Positions 16,947 to 25,701 of a stretch of DNA of 30,457 nucleotides are shown here, piece by piece. The DNA comes from CAVQFB01 sp963711675. GTDB taxonomy: Bacteria; Acidobacteriota; Terriglobia; Terriglobales; Acidobacteriaceae. The notes under the pieces were generated by a model. It ran no database searches, was not told the DNA's origin, and saw only the letters and a program-made list of their open reading frames with translations. Both the position numbers and the translations under genes were made by a program. Numbering within the stretch: the stretch's first letter is position 1; every line of letters begins with the position of its first letter. Location of the stretch: the NCBI GenBank assembly GCA_963711675.1, contig CAVQFB010000014.1, forward strand, positions 1-30,457, written 5' to 3'.

Positions 16947-17031
16947 TTTGTCATCCTGAGCGCAGCGAAAGCCTGCCCTGAGCGAAGCCGAGCTTTGACG
17001 AGGCGAGTCGAACGGGGACCTGCTGTTTCTT
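16947..17031 (+). repeat. TTGTCATCCTGAGCG-type intergenic repeat, partial copy
   Basis: It begins TTTGTCATCCTGAGCG and contains GAGGCGAGTCGAACGGGGAC and CCTGCTGTTTC. It corresponds to the left part of the longer repeats at 23803, 25253 and 25501. It lies between the convergent aminotransferase and regulatory-domain genes, just before the palindrome at 17047. Confidence 0.75.
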
Positions 17032-17046
17032 TACCCAAGTTGGTGC

Positions 17047-17083
17047 CCCAGGTTCGCGCTCGGGTTTTGGGCGCTAACCTGGG
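17047..17083. terminator. CCCAGG-type palindrome, copy 2; likely bidirectional terminator
   Basis: CCCAGGTTCGCGC pairs with GCGCTAACCTGGG (12 of 13 positions) around the loop TCGGGTTTTGG. It sits between two convergent genes, ending 9 bases from the stop of the minus-strand gene at 17092. A terminator role for both strands is plausible from position. Confidence 0.6.
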
Positions 17084-17091
17084 TGAAAGCA

Positions 17092-18756
17092 TCACTTCGC
17101 CTGCACTTCCACCGCGCTCTCAAGGCGCATGGGCGCCTCCGATCGATCTCCCACCTTGACCGTCTGCCCGTGCTCGAGATATCGCGCGAGCACAGCCGGC
17201 TGCGCCCAGTCCAGATCCCAGCCGTCTTCAATGGCGATGATGGTATAAGAACCGGGAATCACGTTGGGCAGGCTGAAACTTCCGTCGAGGTCGCTCTGGT
17301 CGCGGCGAAAGCGGTCGCGATTCGCCTCCGGATTCTTAGGCACCAGAACGATCATCGCCCCCGACGCCCCTTTTCCCGCGCGCTTCGCGAAGCCTTCGAT
17401 GGTCACCGACCCTCCCACCAGCAAGAGTGAGATGTTCAGCGATGCTCCTGGCGGCACATTCAATGCATGTCCTGGAATCGTCCCCGTATCCGACCTTATG
17501 CTTACCACCGAATACGGTTTTCTCGGCGAACCCGCCACCACGTCATATTTCCCGGCCACCACGTCCGAAAAGTTCGCCTCACCCTTGGCATCCACCTCGC
17601 TGCCGCTGACCCGTCCTTTGCTGTTGCGCAGCGCCACCTGTAGCCGCGCCGGAAGCTCTGCCGTACCCTCCACTCGAACCGTCGCCTTGATCTTGCTTGT
17701 CGGGTTGCCCGATGACACGTCCAGTTCGCCGCTGTTGTTCAGATTGACCTCAATGGGTTCCTTCATTTGCCCCGTGGAATCGGGCATCTGGACTGTGTAC
17801 CTGCCCGCCGCAACTCCCGTCAGTTCGTACACGCCGGGCCCTATACCTTGCAGGCGGCCAGTAATCCGTTCCATTCCGTCGAACGCAGGCTTCTGCAGCA
17901 TCGGAGACATGATCCCGTGCGTGGCGTCATCAGGCGCGTGCAGGATGAGATGCAGTGACGGAACGGGCGTCAGGTGAATATCAGCCTCCAGGCGATCCCC
18001 GCCTCTCAGCGGGATCGGTGTCGCATCCTCGGCTTCGGTAGCGTCTCCGTAATAGGTGATCGGATACGCGACATCGAGCGATGGATCTACCTGCGCCGGA
18101 GAGCTTGCTGACCCCTCCCCGCTCGATGCAGGATGCACGGCGTACCATGGCGACGCTTTCGCAGACACGAAGTATGTTCCTTCGTCGAGCGGCGTCACTT
18201 CGTATCGGCCCTGATCGTCCGTCGATGCACCGCGGGAAGGGAAGATACGGCTCACACCCTGGAAATGCGTCTCGCGATACAGCCTGATTTGCGCGTTCCG
18301 CACCGGATCGCCGAATTCGTCGAGCACCTTTCCGCTCAGAACTGCATTCGGCGCGAGCCGCAGAACAAGTTTTTCCGTATCGAAATCAGCGCCGGTTACG
18401 ATCGCGGTTGAGAACTGGTCGTGTTGGTTGTAAGCCGCGCTGATGAAACCGCGCTTCGCGCCCTCGAGCGAGTACTTGCCGGCGGGCACGTGGAAGTCAA
18501 ACCGCCCGTCGTCGCCGGTAACAGCAGATTGCACGCCGTGCTGGTTCTTCACATCGCTGATCGTGACGCGAGAGCGCGCCAGCTGACTGCCGCCCTTGGC
18601 ATTGACCACCGTTCCCGCGATGCGGTATGGCCCGGAGAGAATCACCGCCCGCTCAGGATTCAAGTTCTGCGCATGGGCGGAACACCAAAGAATTGCACAG
18701 ACACAGACCGCCGCCTCCACACCCAGCCGCCGCCCTGATCGAAAGCTAGACATCAC
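17092..18756 (-). CDS. Secreted carboxypeptidase-regulatory-like domain protein
   Basis: A 554-residue exported protein (signal peptide about MMSSFRSGRRLGVEAAVCVC to SAHAQ). It has several beta-sandwich modules of the carboxypeptidase regulatory type: PYRIAGTVVNAKGGSQLARS with GDDGRFDFHVPAGKYSLEGA (about 43-115), VLSGKVLDEFGDPVRNAQIR with TDDQGRYEVTPLDEGTYFVS (about 135-200), and a C-terminal one (VTIEGFAKRAGKGASGAMIV with SDLDGSFSLPNVIPGSYTII). No peptidase domain is present. Such proteins in Acidobacteriota are taken to be cell-surface or outer-membrane-associated. Its ATG overlaps the stop of the upstream gene by four bases (ATGA), so the two are translationally coupled. Confidence 0.85.
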   Translation of the reverse strand: MMSSFRSGRRLGVEAAVCVCAILWCSAHAQNLNPERAVILSGPYRIAGTVVNAKGGSQLARSRVTISDVKNQHGVQSAVTGDDGRFDFHVPAGKYSLEGAKRGFISAAYNQHDQFSTAIVTGADFDTEKLVLRLAPNAVLSGKVLDEFGDPVRNAQIRLYRETHFQGVSRIFPSRGASTDDQGRYEVTPLDEGTYFVSAKASPWYAVHPASSGEGSASSPAQVDPSLDVAYPITYYGDATEAEDATPIPLRGGDRLEADIHLTPVPSLHLILHAPDDATHGIMSPMLQKPAFDGMERITGRLQGIGPGVYELTGVAAGRYTVQMPDSTGQMKEPIEVNLNNSGELDVSSGNPTSKIKATVRVEGTAELPARLQVALRNSKGRVSGSEVDAKGEANFSDVVAGKYDVVAGSPRKPYSVVSIRSDTGTIPGHALNVPPGASLNISLLLVGGSVTIEGFAKRAGKGASGAMIVLVPKNPEANRDRFRRDQSDLDGSFSLPNVIPGSYTIIAIEDGWDLDWAQPAVLARYLEHGQTVKVGDRSEAPMRLESAVEVQAK

Positions 18757-20516
18757 TCCTCTTTCGTGGAAATCAGCTGCAATTGCACTCGTTCCTTCTG
18801 TCCACCAACCAGGTGAACCACGGGCCCCTTCGAATCGTAACCCTGTATAGCTTCCGGATTCAGGTATTCAAGCTCCGGCTGCTCCCGATCGAATGCCAGG
18901 AGGCGATACGCACCTGGAGCCAGGGCCGGGGAAGTAAATGTCCCATCGCTGTTCGCGTAGATTTGTACAAACTGCCCGGTACTGTCCGGCAGAGGAATGC
19001 AGTAAATACGGGCGCCGGGTTGCGCAGTGTCAGGCCTGTAGAAAGTGCCTCCGCCAACCTGGCCACGCATGCTCGAGGGGTCCTGCGCTCTTTTGGGAAC
19101 TCCCTCCACCGTGCCGCTGATTTCCGCCGTATCGTCCCGCATCGTGATCTCGATGGGAGACACCGCGCCTTCCACGACCAGCGGCTGCCGCTGCAGGTCA
19201 AGATTTCCCGAACGAATCGAAGCAGCGTAGCCGCGCGACGAACTTACGCGCACCCAGTAGCCGCCGGACGGTGCACCCTCGATGACCAGCTTATCGTCGC
19301 TCGGCCCGGACGGCGGCCGCAGCGAAACCACTCCTCGCACTCCAAAGTCGTTGGCTGGCTCCAGCATCACGTTCAGGTATCGACGTGGACCCTTTATCGT
19401 CTGGTTGCGGCCGTTGATGTTCCAAGTCACTGTCCCCGTCGTATCTACAGATGTGAATTCCTCTTTTACGCTGACCGGAATCGGAGCGTTGCGTGTCAGC
19501 GCCATGCCGGGCCCCTCGAAGGGTCCGCCTTTAACGGTGATTGTCTGCGTCCCCGTCATACCCTCGGGTCCGAAGCTGGTGGCTTCGACCGTGTAGGTTC
19601 CGTTCGGTAACATGCCTTCAATCGCGCGGTTATCGTTGTTATAGGCCAGAGAGAAGCCGGGGCTCTTCTGTGCCCCGGCGAACACGCTCACGTTCATCCC
19701 ACCATCCCCAGCACCGATGACCGGCACTCTCACCCGGTAATACGGGTGCTTCACCAGCGAAAGGTTCATCTGCACTGTCTGCCCGGCCGCTAACCGAATT
19801 GTGCTCGCGGATCCAAAATCAGGGGCACTTTGATAGTAGACAGGAGGATATCCGTAGAGCGACCCACCCGGATCAAAGGTCAATGGGTCGCGATCGAGCA
19901 GTTCTTCCGTCAGCAACTTATACGTCCCGGCCTCAAGGTCTGCGAATCGGAATTGCCCGTCGGACGTCGACCGCGCATTTCCAACTTGAAACCAGCGTCC
20001 GCGTCCCTCCTGCACCTGCCGCCGGTAGATTTGCAGCCCGATACTGTCCGGCGCTTCCGCCGTGGGGAGGGTGACAGTTCCGACGATCAGAGCCTCGGGT
20101 ATAAGCGTAAGGGTCAGGTCCTTCGCCGTCTCGTTCGAAAGGTTAGTCTGGGGACTGCGAGGATCGGTCAAGAAACCCGGCTTGCGCGCCATCAGCGTAT
20201 AAGGACGATCGGAACCGCCCGAACCCAACCTGCTCCTCACACCCATGTTCGAAACCAAGCCGCCCTCGACCGCCGGTTCGACCTTCGGAAGAGTGAATTC
20301 AAAGCGGCCTTCGCTGTTGGTTAGCGTGGCGAAGCGACTGTCAGGGGAAGACACCAGCGCGCGGGCGATCGGCTCGCGCGTCACACTGTTGATCACGATG
20401 CCGTTTATCGTGTCGGACTTGTCGGGCGTGGACTGCGCCCGCACACGACCGCCGCTGAGCCATAAAACGGCAATCAGCAAAAAGCGAACGATGCCGCAAG
20501 CCGGTCTTCGTAGCAC
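18753..20516 (-). CDS. Secreted carboxypeptidase-regulatory-like domain protein, first of pair
   Basis: This protein has 587 residues from GTG 20516. I chose that start because VLRRPACGIVRFLLIAVLWL followed by GGRVRAQ is a good signal peptide. The frame is open to a TTG at 20597, but the added residues carry no export features. Regulatory-type modules are at DTINGIVINSVTREPIARAL with TNSEGRFEFTLPKVEP (N-terminal) and EISGTVEGVPKRA (near residue 470). The last part, IYANSDGTFTSPALAPGAYR, is also module-like. The central part is rich in beta strands (SVFAGAQKSPGFSLAYNN). It is the upstream partner of the 17092-18756 gene and resembles it in architecture, so the pair probably arose by duplication. 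No enzyme domain is visible. Confidence 0.8.
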   Translation of the reverse strand: MLRRPACGIVRFLLIAVLWLSGGRVRAQSTPDKSDTINGIVINSVTREPIARALVSSPDSRFATLTNSEGRFEFTLPKVEPAVEGGLVSNMGVRSRLGSGGSDRPYTLMARKPGFLTDPRSPQTNLSNETAKDLTLTLIPEALIVGTVTLPTAEAPDSIGLQIYRRQVQEGRGRWFQVGNARSTSDGQFRFADLEAGTYKLLTEELLDRDPLTFDPGGSLYGYPPVYYQSAPDFGSASTIRLAAGQTVQMNLSLVKHPYYRVRVPVIGAGDGGMNVSVFAGAQKSPGFSLAYNNDNRAIEGMLPNGTYTVEATSFGPEGMTGTQTITVKGGPFEGPGMALTRNAPIPVSVKEEFTSVDTTGTVTWNINGRNQTIKGPRRYLNVMLEPANDFGVRGVVSLRPPSGPSDDKLVIEGAPSGGYWVRVSSSRGYAASIRSGNLDLQRQPLVVEGAVSPIEITMRDDTAEISGTVEGVPKRAQDPSSMRGQVGGGTFYRPDTAQPGARIYCIPLPDSTGQFVQIYANSDGTFTSPALAPGAYRLLAFDREQPELEYLNPEAIQGYDSKGPVVHLVGGQKERVQLQLISTKEE

Positions 20517-20709
20517 TGCTCGCTGGCACGAGCATGCCGTAACAGCTGACAACCAATGACCTTCACTGCTCTTCAACTGGACTGCTCCACAACTCAACTA
20601 TTGTGGCCCTGCATCAGAGAAAAGAGTATTAAAAGAGCAGAAAATTACAAAACTCGGAGATCCCGGCTAATCTTCCGAAAAGAGCTGGGTGCGACCTGCC
20701 GCACCTTCA

Positions 20710-21258
20710 TCACTGCCGACGCCTCCGCTTCCGCCATTCCTCCGCGGTGATCTCCCATATTTCAGCCGGCAAGCGGCCCGGTACAAACTCCCGCTCCTCG
20801 CTGGCAACCACCCGCATGCCCTGCGTCTCCGAAATCCGGCGTGACGCCACGTTGGCCACCGCCTTCGGAACCCGCAGGACCGGGAACTTCAGCTCGTCGA
20901 ACCAATAGTCCGTCACCACGTCACACGCCTCGCTCATCAGCCCTTGTCCGTGCCAGGGCAAGCCCAGCCAGAAGCCGCGATTCTTGTTCTCGCCCTTCAT
21001 CAGACTGATGCTTCCAATCAGCTGGTCGGGGCTGGTCTTAAGTCTTATCGTCCAATGCCACGCATCGCCCCGCTCCATCGCAGGCAAAGCCACATCCCGG
21101 TAGAACGTGTACGCTCCATCGGGCGGGTAAGGCCATGGCACTTGTCTCGACAAGAAGCGCACCACCTCCCACCGCGGAAAAAGGATTTGCACCTGTGCGG
21201 CGTCGGCTAGCTCCAGCGGCCGCAGCCACAGACGCGATGTTTCGAGTGCCGGTGTCAT
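20710..21258 (-). CDS. GNAT N-acetyltransferase (RimJ/RimL-like)
   Basis: A 182-residue cytoplasmic acetyltransferase of the acetyltransf_3 type. It starts MTPALETSRLWLRPLELADA, the usual 'TeRLxLRpl' opening. It continues with WHWTIRLKTSPDQLIGSISL and FWLGLPWHGQGLMSEACDVV (acetyl-CoA binding; GLPWHGQGLMSEA corresponds to the pyrophosphate-loop motif A), then VPKAVANVASRRISETQGMR, where N is followed by a conserved Ser. Family members acetylate ribosomal protein N-termini, amino sugars or antibiotics, and the substrate cannot be inferred. The C-terminus is very basic (RKRRRRQ). It lies in line with the kinase 21331-23718 upstream, but a hairpin separates them, so they are probably separate units. 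Confidence 0.85.
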   Translation of the reverse strand: MTPALETSRLWLRPLELADAAQVQILFPRWEVVRFLSRQVPWPYPPDGAYTFYRDVALPAMERGDAWHWTIRLKTSPDQLIGSISLMKGENKNRGFWLGLPWHGQGLMSEACDVVTDYWFDELKFPVLRVPKAVANVASRRISETQGMRVVASEEREFVPGRLPAEIWEITAEEWRKRRRRQ

Positions 21259-21266
21259 GCCGGGTG

Positions 21267-21301
21267 CCCCATCCTTTCACGTACTTTGTGATAGGGTGGG
21301 G
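21267..21301. terminator. Intergenic hairpin between kinase and acetyltransferase genes
   Basis: CCCCATCCTTTCAC and GTGATAGGGTGGGG pair imperfectly around GTACTTT. Downstream comes AACTGCGTGACAATTCGCGC, the same tail that follows the hairpin at 25168. It belongs to the composite intergenic repeat family and probably ends transcripts from the kinase gene. Confidence 0.5.
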
Positions 21302-21330
21302 TAAACAACTGCGTGACAATTCGCGCCAGC

Positions 21331-23718
21331 CTACTGCGGCAGTCCCAGCCGCCGCATCAGATCTGCATAGCGCGGATCGGAACGGTACGGGTCATAGGCC
21401 GGATAGCGGATGGAGAAAGTCAGGTCGCCGTCCTCCACCGCGAAACCCTGTTCTAGATGTTCGAATGTCTTGTCACGGTCGCCAAGCAGAGCCGCCGTCA
21501 ATGCCAGCGGGGAGCCGTAACCAAGTTCAGGGGCTATGGCGTGCATAAGCTGGTCATAACCGTGAGCGTCCGCGCTGAACGAACCGGGAATTGGTCTGAA
21601 TTTCTGCAATTCGCTCACGGCCTCCGCGAAACGTCCCATGTTGGCGTATATCTCTGACAAATACAGGTGAGCCCCTCGGAACTTCGGATTGCTTTCGATG
21701 ACCTTGTTCAATTGGGTCAGCGACTCGGGGTAGCGGTGCGCGATCGCCAATGTGATCGCGTAGTTCATGTTCACGACGCTGGAAAGCGGGTCGAGCGACA
21801 GCGCCGTCTGAAACTCCGCGAGCGCCTGGTCGAGGCGATTTTCCGGGAGGAGCACCTCGAACGCATAAAAGTAATGGGCATTCGCGTTATTCGGGTTCAG
21901 TTCAATGGCGCGTCGGTATTCTGCTTCCGACTCTTTCCACTTCCACGCCGCGGCCAGCGAGCTGCCTCGCGCCGTGTGGGCCTCGGAGGACGAATCGTCG
22001 AGCTCAAGCGCCTTGCGCGTGGCCTCGTCTGACAGCACACGCGCTTGTGGGAAAGTGATTCCTATCCCGTAGCTGCCTGCCACGTTGTAAGTGTCGGCGA
22101 GGCCAGTGTAGGCCAGCGCATAATTGGGGTCAGCGGCGATCGCCTGGCGGAATAAATCAATGCTTTTCTTCAAGCCGTCCTGGCTTCGCCCGTACCATTG
22201 CTGTCGCCCTTCCAGATACAGACGGTAAGCCTCAGGGTTAGTCGTGCCGGCGTTGCCCAGGTGCGGCTGCCCGTTGCCGTTGATCTTGATCCGCAGCCGG
22301 TCGGAAATATCGTGGGTGATGTCGCTCTGCACCTGCGTAATCTCAGTCAGTTTTCGTTCATAGTGCGAGCCCCACAGTTCAGAGCCGTCGGCGGTGTTCA
22401 CCAGGTCGGCCTGCACACCCAGCGTGTCGCCATGCTGCGTGACTCGCCCCATCAATACCGCACTCACGTTCAGCGCGTTACCAATCTTTTGCGGATCGTC
22501 CTGATTCCCCTTGTAGCGAAACACCGTGCTGCGCGCCATCACCTTCAGGTTGGGCAGCTGCGAGAGCGTGCCGATCAGACTCTCCGTCAAGCCGTCGCTC
22601 AGGTATTCGTTATTGGCGTCAGTCGTGGCGTTCACGAAGGGAAGCACGGCGATCGAGCTGACCTTTCCGGTGTCAGATTTTCCCCGCTGGAAATACACTC
22701 CAGCCGCGACGGCAATCAGCACGATGGCCGCAATCGCGCCCGCAATCACATATTTGCGCGAACTCTTGGCGGGAGCTGCCGCCGCAACTGACCCGGAACT
22801 TGGTGACAACAGCCCGCTCGATGAAAGCGCTGCGCTGGATCGTCCCGAGTCCAGGTCGCGTTTGAGCCGCGTCAGATCGGTGCGCAGATCGGCAGCCGTC
22901 TGGTAGCGCAGATTCCGGTCCTTCTCCAACGCCTTATTAATGATCCGTTCCAGATCGGCCGGCATGTCGGGATTGAGCCGCAAGGCCGGCGCGGGCGAAG
23001 CATCCAGAATCGCCTTGAAGATCTCCGCCGAACTGCCGCCGCGAAACGGAAGCATACCCGTGGCCATTTCGTAGAGCACGGCGCCGAACGAGAACAGGTC
23101 ACTGCGCGCATCGAGCTCCTTGGCGCGGGCCTGCTCCGGTGACATGTATGCGACGGTTCCGAGCGTTGACCCGGGGCTGGTCAGGTGCCGGTCATCCGCC
23201 GTTCCCGTCATCGTATTGGCCGACGCACCCTGGCTGGAAGAACCGGCACTCGCTGCTTTGGCGAGACCAAAATCCAGCACCTTGGCGTGGCCGCGCTTGG
23301 TTACAAAAACATTGGCCGGCTTGATGTCGCGATGGATGATGCCTTGCGAATGTGCCGCATCCAGCCCGTCGGCGATCTCGATCGCCAGCGACAGAAGAGT
23401 TTCGTTCTCGAGTGGCTTGGCCGCGATCAGGTGCTTCAGCGTGACCCCGTCCAGGAATTCCATGGCGATGAAAGTCTGATCGCCATGTTTGCCGATTTCG
23501 TGGATCGTGCAGATATTGGGATGGTTCAGGGCCGACGCTGCGCGCGCCTCCCGGCGGAAACGTTCGAGCGCCTGCGGATCTCGTGACAGCTCGTCGGGCA
23601 GGAATTTGAGGGCAACGAAGCGGCCGAGCTCGGTATCCTCGGCCTTGTAGACCACGCCCATGCCGCCGCCGCCAAGCTTCTCCACAATGCGGTAGTGCGA
23701 AATGGTTTCGCCGATCAC
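21331..23718 (-). CDS. Transmembrane Ser/Thr protein kinase with TPR sensor region
   Basis: This is a 795-residue Hanks-type receptor kinase. The kinase domain (about 9-285) has the Gly loop GGGGMG (16-21), Lys38 in VALKFL, HRDIKPAN (129-136), DFG (149-151) and SPE in YMSPEQA, so it should be active. A Ser/Ala-rich linker precedes one membrane helix (KYVIAGAIAAIVLIAVAAGV, about 323-343). The outer part opens with a TolB/CyaC-like segment (SIAVLPFVNATTDANNEYLS to MARSTVFRYKG). About six TPR-like units follow to the end (for example YRRAIELNPNNANAHYFYAF). The substrate is unknown. It is divergent from the cation transporter at 24187. This fusion is common in Acidobacteriota, where such kinases are often numerous. 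Confidence 0.93.
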   Translation of the reverse strand: MIGETISHYRIVEKLGGGGMGVVYKAEDTELGRFVALKFLPDELSRDPQALERFRREARAASALNHPNICTIHEIGKHGDQTFIAMEFLDGVTLKHLIAAKPLENETLLSLAIEIADGLDAAHSQGIIHRDIKPANVFVTKRGHAKVLDFGLAKAASAGSSSQGASANTMTGTADDRHLTSPGSTLGTVAYMSPEQARAKELDARSDLFSFGAVLYEMATGMLPFRGGSSAEIFKAILDASPAPALRLNPDMPADLERIINKALEKDRNLRYQTAADLRTDLTRLKRDLDSGRSSAALSSSGLLSPSSGSVAAAAPAKSSRKYVIAGAIAAIVLIAVAAGVYFQRGKSDTGKVSSIAVLPFVNATTDANNEYLSDGLTESLIGTLSQLPNLKVMARSTVFRYKGNQDDPQKIGNALNVSAVLMGRVTQHGDTLGVQADLVNTADGSELWGSHYERKLTEITQVQSDITHDISDRLRIKINGNGQPHLGNAGTTNPEAYRLYLEGRQQWYGRSQDGLKKSIDLFRQAIAADPNYALAYTGLADTYNVAGSYGIGITFPQARVLSDEATRKALELDDSSSEAHTARGSSLAAAWKWKESEAEYRRAIELNPNNANAHYFYAFEVLLPENRLDQALAEFQTALSLDPLSSVVNMNYAITLAIAHRYPESLTQLNKVIESNPKFRGAHLYLSEIYANMGRFAEAVSELQKFRPIPGSFSADAHGYDQLMHAIAPELGYGSPLALTAALLGDRDKTFEHLEQGFAVEDGDLTFSIRYPAYDPYRSDPRYADLMRRLGLPQ

Positions 23719-23802
23719 TAGAGGATGTGCGCTCTCCCTTTCAGGTCGCTACATCTTACGGAGTGCCCGTGGGCGAGTCAATGAACCACGCTATCCCAAA
23801 GG

Positions 23803-24040
23803 AACTTGTCATCCTGAGCGGAGTGGCCCGAGTCAATTGTGACTCGGGCTGCGGAGTCGAAGGACCTGCTTTTCGACCGTGGCCCGACGGTATCCTCCTG
23901 TCCGGCGCTTTTTACAGGGAGAGGGCGTGGATTTGGATCATCTCCGACAACTCTTCGATCGGTGCGGCTGTCCCACTCATTCGCATGTCTGCAAACGAGT
24001 GGGAAACATAACTGCGTGACTGTTCGCGTCAGCCAGTACG
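23803..24040 (+). repeat. Composite TTGTCATCCTGAGCG repeat, full copy
   Basis: Order of parts: ACTTGTCATCCTGAGCGG; an inner palindrome CCCGAGTCA-ATTG-TGACTCGGG; GTCGAAGGACCTGCTTTTCG; TGGATTTGGATCATCTCCGA; a CCCACTC...GAGTGGG hairpin (about 23972-24004); and AACTGCGTGACTGTTCGCGT. The same order occurs at 25253 and 25501. The first 80 bases of the gap (23719-23800) hold no gene but carry the promoter side of the kinase. Confidence 0.85.
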
Positions 24041-24051
24041 TAGCCGGCTGC

Positions 24052-24080
24052 CCCAGGTCTCGCGGTTTTCGAGACCTGGG
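24052..24080. repeat. CCCAGG-type palindrome, copy 3
   Basis: CCCAGGTCTCG and CGAGACCTGGG form a perfect 11-bp stem around CGGTTTT. It lies between divergent genes (kinase and cation transporter), so it is not a simple terminator for either. The arms differ from copies 1 and 2 but keep pairing. Confidence 0.75.
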
Positions 24081-24186
24081 ACTGTCTTCTTCATACGGTC
24101 GTTCGGGCCAGCGCAGTGAGCTACGTCACATCCTTACCGCCACTCCTCATGAGATTTTATTGCGGCTGGGTGCTTGAGGTGGGGAA

Positions 24187-25149
24187 GTGTCTGCGCAATC
24201 CTTTGAGGGACGTCCCTCCACACGTAGAGACGAGCGCGAATTGCGTGACGCACGCTTCGCAATGCGCCTTTCCCTCGTCTTTGGCCTGTTCATGCTTGGC
24301 GGCAAAACCACCGCATATTTCCTGACCCATTCTGCAGCGATTCTTTCCGACGCCGCGGAATCCGTCATTCACGTCGTGGCGGTAGCGTTCGCCGCTTTCA
24401 GTCTTCGACTCAGCACCCGGCCCGCCGCTCCCCAATTCCTCTACGGCTATGAACGGATCACGTTCTTCTCGGCGGGATTTGAAGGGGCCATGATCATTAT
24501 GGCGGCGATCGCCATTCTCGTCGCCGCCATCCACAAGTGGATCGTCGGGCTGCATTTGGAAAACCTGGGAGCGGGAGCTGTGCTGGTGCTCGTCGCCGGA
24601 ATCCTGAACGCGGGGCTCGGCTACTATCTGTTGCGCGTCGGCCGCAGGACCAATTCGCTCATTCTTGAAGCTAACGGCAAACATGTCCTGACCGACAGCT
24701 GGACCAGCTTTAGCGTCGTTGCCGGGCTCGGACTCGTACTCCTGACGCGCTGGAAACCGTTTGATCCCCTGGTGGCGATTGCGGTCGCGGTCAACATACT
24801 CTGGTCCGGCGGCCACCTGGTGTGGCGTTCCGCAGTCGGACTTCTCGATTACTCGGATCCAAACGCCGGTCGCCAGATCCGGGAAAAACTGGACGCCATT
24901 TGTGCCGAGCTGTCGATCCAATACCACGGTGTACGCTTTCGCACCACCGGCTACCGCCAAATCATCGAAGTGCACCTCCTGTTTCCTCACCTGACATCGG
25001 TCAGCGAGGCTCACCGGTTGGCAACGATCGTGGAAGAGCGCCTGCCCGCGGAACTGGACATGCCCGCCGAAGTCGTCACTCACTTAGAAGCTCTCGAGGA
25101 TCACGACGACGTCCATCGTGAAGAGCACTACACCGGAAAACCTCAGTAG
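24187..25149 (+). CDS. Cation diffusion facilitator family transporter
   Basis: A 320-residue divalent metal/H+ antiporter of the inner membrane with six helices. GTG 24187 follows GAGGTGGGGA. The helix-2 metal site reads D55-A-A-E58-S-V-I-H62, where many zinc exporters have D-x-x-H-x-x-x-D. The helix-5 site is H166-V-L-T-D170, the usual HxxxD. The cytoplasmic C-terminal domain (about 215-300) contains VRFRTTGYRQIIEVHLLFPH and SVSEAHRLATIVEERLPAEL, typical of the CDF dimerisation domain. It ends in a His/Asp-rich tail (HDDVHREEHYTGK) that may bind metal. The altered helix-2 site leaves the metal open (Zn, Co, Fe or Mn). The gene is flanked by intergenic repeats on both sides. Confidence 0.9.
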   Translation: MSAQSFEGRPSTRRDERELRDARFAMRLSLVFGLFMLGGKTTAYFLTHSAAILSDAAESVIHVVAVAFAAFSLRLSTRPAAPQFLYGYERITFFSAGFEGAMIIMAAIAILVAAIHKWIVGLHLENLGAGAVLVLVAGILNAGLGYYLLRVGRRTNSLILEANGKHVLTDSWTSFSVVAGLGLVLLTRWKPFDPLVAIAVAVNILWSGGHLVWRSAVGLLDYSDPNAGRQIREKLDAICAELSIQYHGVRFRTTGYRQIIEVHLLFPHLTSVSEAHRLATIVEERLPAELDMPAEVVTHLEALEDHDDVHREEHYTGKPQ

Positions 25150-25167
25150 GTCCTGAAGGGCGAGTGC

Positions 25168-25200
25168 CCCATCCTTTCGCGCTTTTTGCGAAAGGGTGGG
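25168..25200 (+). terminator. Hairpin after cation transporter gene
   Basis: CCCATCCTTTCGC and GCGAAAGGGTGGG pair (12 of 13 positions, one G-T) around GCTTTTT, 18 bases past the stop at 25149. It is part of the composite repeat family but is well placed to end the transcript. Confidence 0.6.
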
Positions 25201-25252
25201 AAACAACTGCGTAAGTGTCTCGTGTCAGCCAGCACGTTCACGCTCTGTTCTC

Positions 25253-25500
25253 GAACTTGTCATCCTGAGCGAAGCGAAGGACCTGCTTCTAAGGAAACCG
25301 AGGCGAGTCGAATGGGGATCTGCTTTTCGAACGTGGGCCGGCAGGTATCCCCCGCCCGTCGCTTTTCACAGGGACAGGGCACGGATTTGGATCATCTCCG
25401 GTGAGTTTTCGATCGGCGCGAGTGCCAAACTCATTCACGTTCTTTGCGGACGACTGGGAACATGACTGCGTGACCATTCGCGACTGCCAGTACGCAGCCG
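25253..25500 (+). repeat. Composite TTGTCATCCTGAGCG repeat, second full copy
   Basis: It starts GAACTTGTCATCCTGAGCGA and carries GAGGCGAGTCGAATGGGGAT, then CACGGATTTGGATCATCTCC, a degenerate CCAAACTCATTC hairpin and CATGACTGCGTGACC. It is followed directly by the third copy, about 260 bases further on, giving a local tandem arrangement. Confidence 0.85.
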
Positions 25501-25690
25501 CTATCCCAAAAGAAATTGTCATCCTGAGCGGAGCGGACCGAGTCAGTTGTGACTCGGGCCACGGAGTCGAAGGACCTGCTTTTCGAAGGTGGGTCCGGCG
25601 GGTTTCGCCCACTCCTCGCTTTTCGCAGGGACAGGCGCGGATTTGGATCATCCCCGATGAGTCTTCGGTCGGTTGCGAATGAGTGGGCAC
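25501..25690 (+). repeat. Composite TTGTCATCCTGAGCG repeat, third copy (3' truncated)
   Basis: It begins CTATCCCAAAAGAAATTGTC and contains ACCGAGTCA-GTTG-TGACTCGGG, GTCGAAGGACCTGCTTTTCG and GCGGATTTGGATCATCCCCG. It ends near GCGAATGAGTGGGCACG. It is closest to the copy at 23803 through the shared inner palindrome, and it stops 11 bases before the stop of the next minus-strand gene. Confidence 0.85.
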
Positions 25691-25701
25691 GCCTATCTCC
25701 C

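Noticed and set aside
24157..25083. A 308-codon minus-strand frame opposite the cation transporter
   Set aside because: The plus strand encodes a recognisable six-helix transporter; the antisense frame has no domain.
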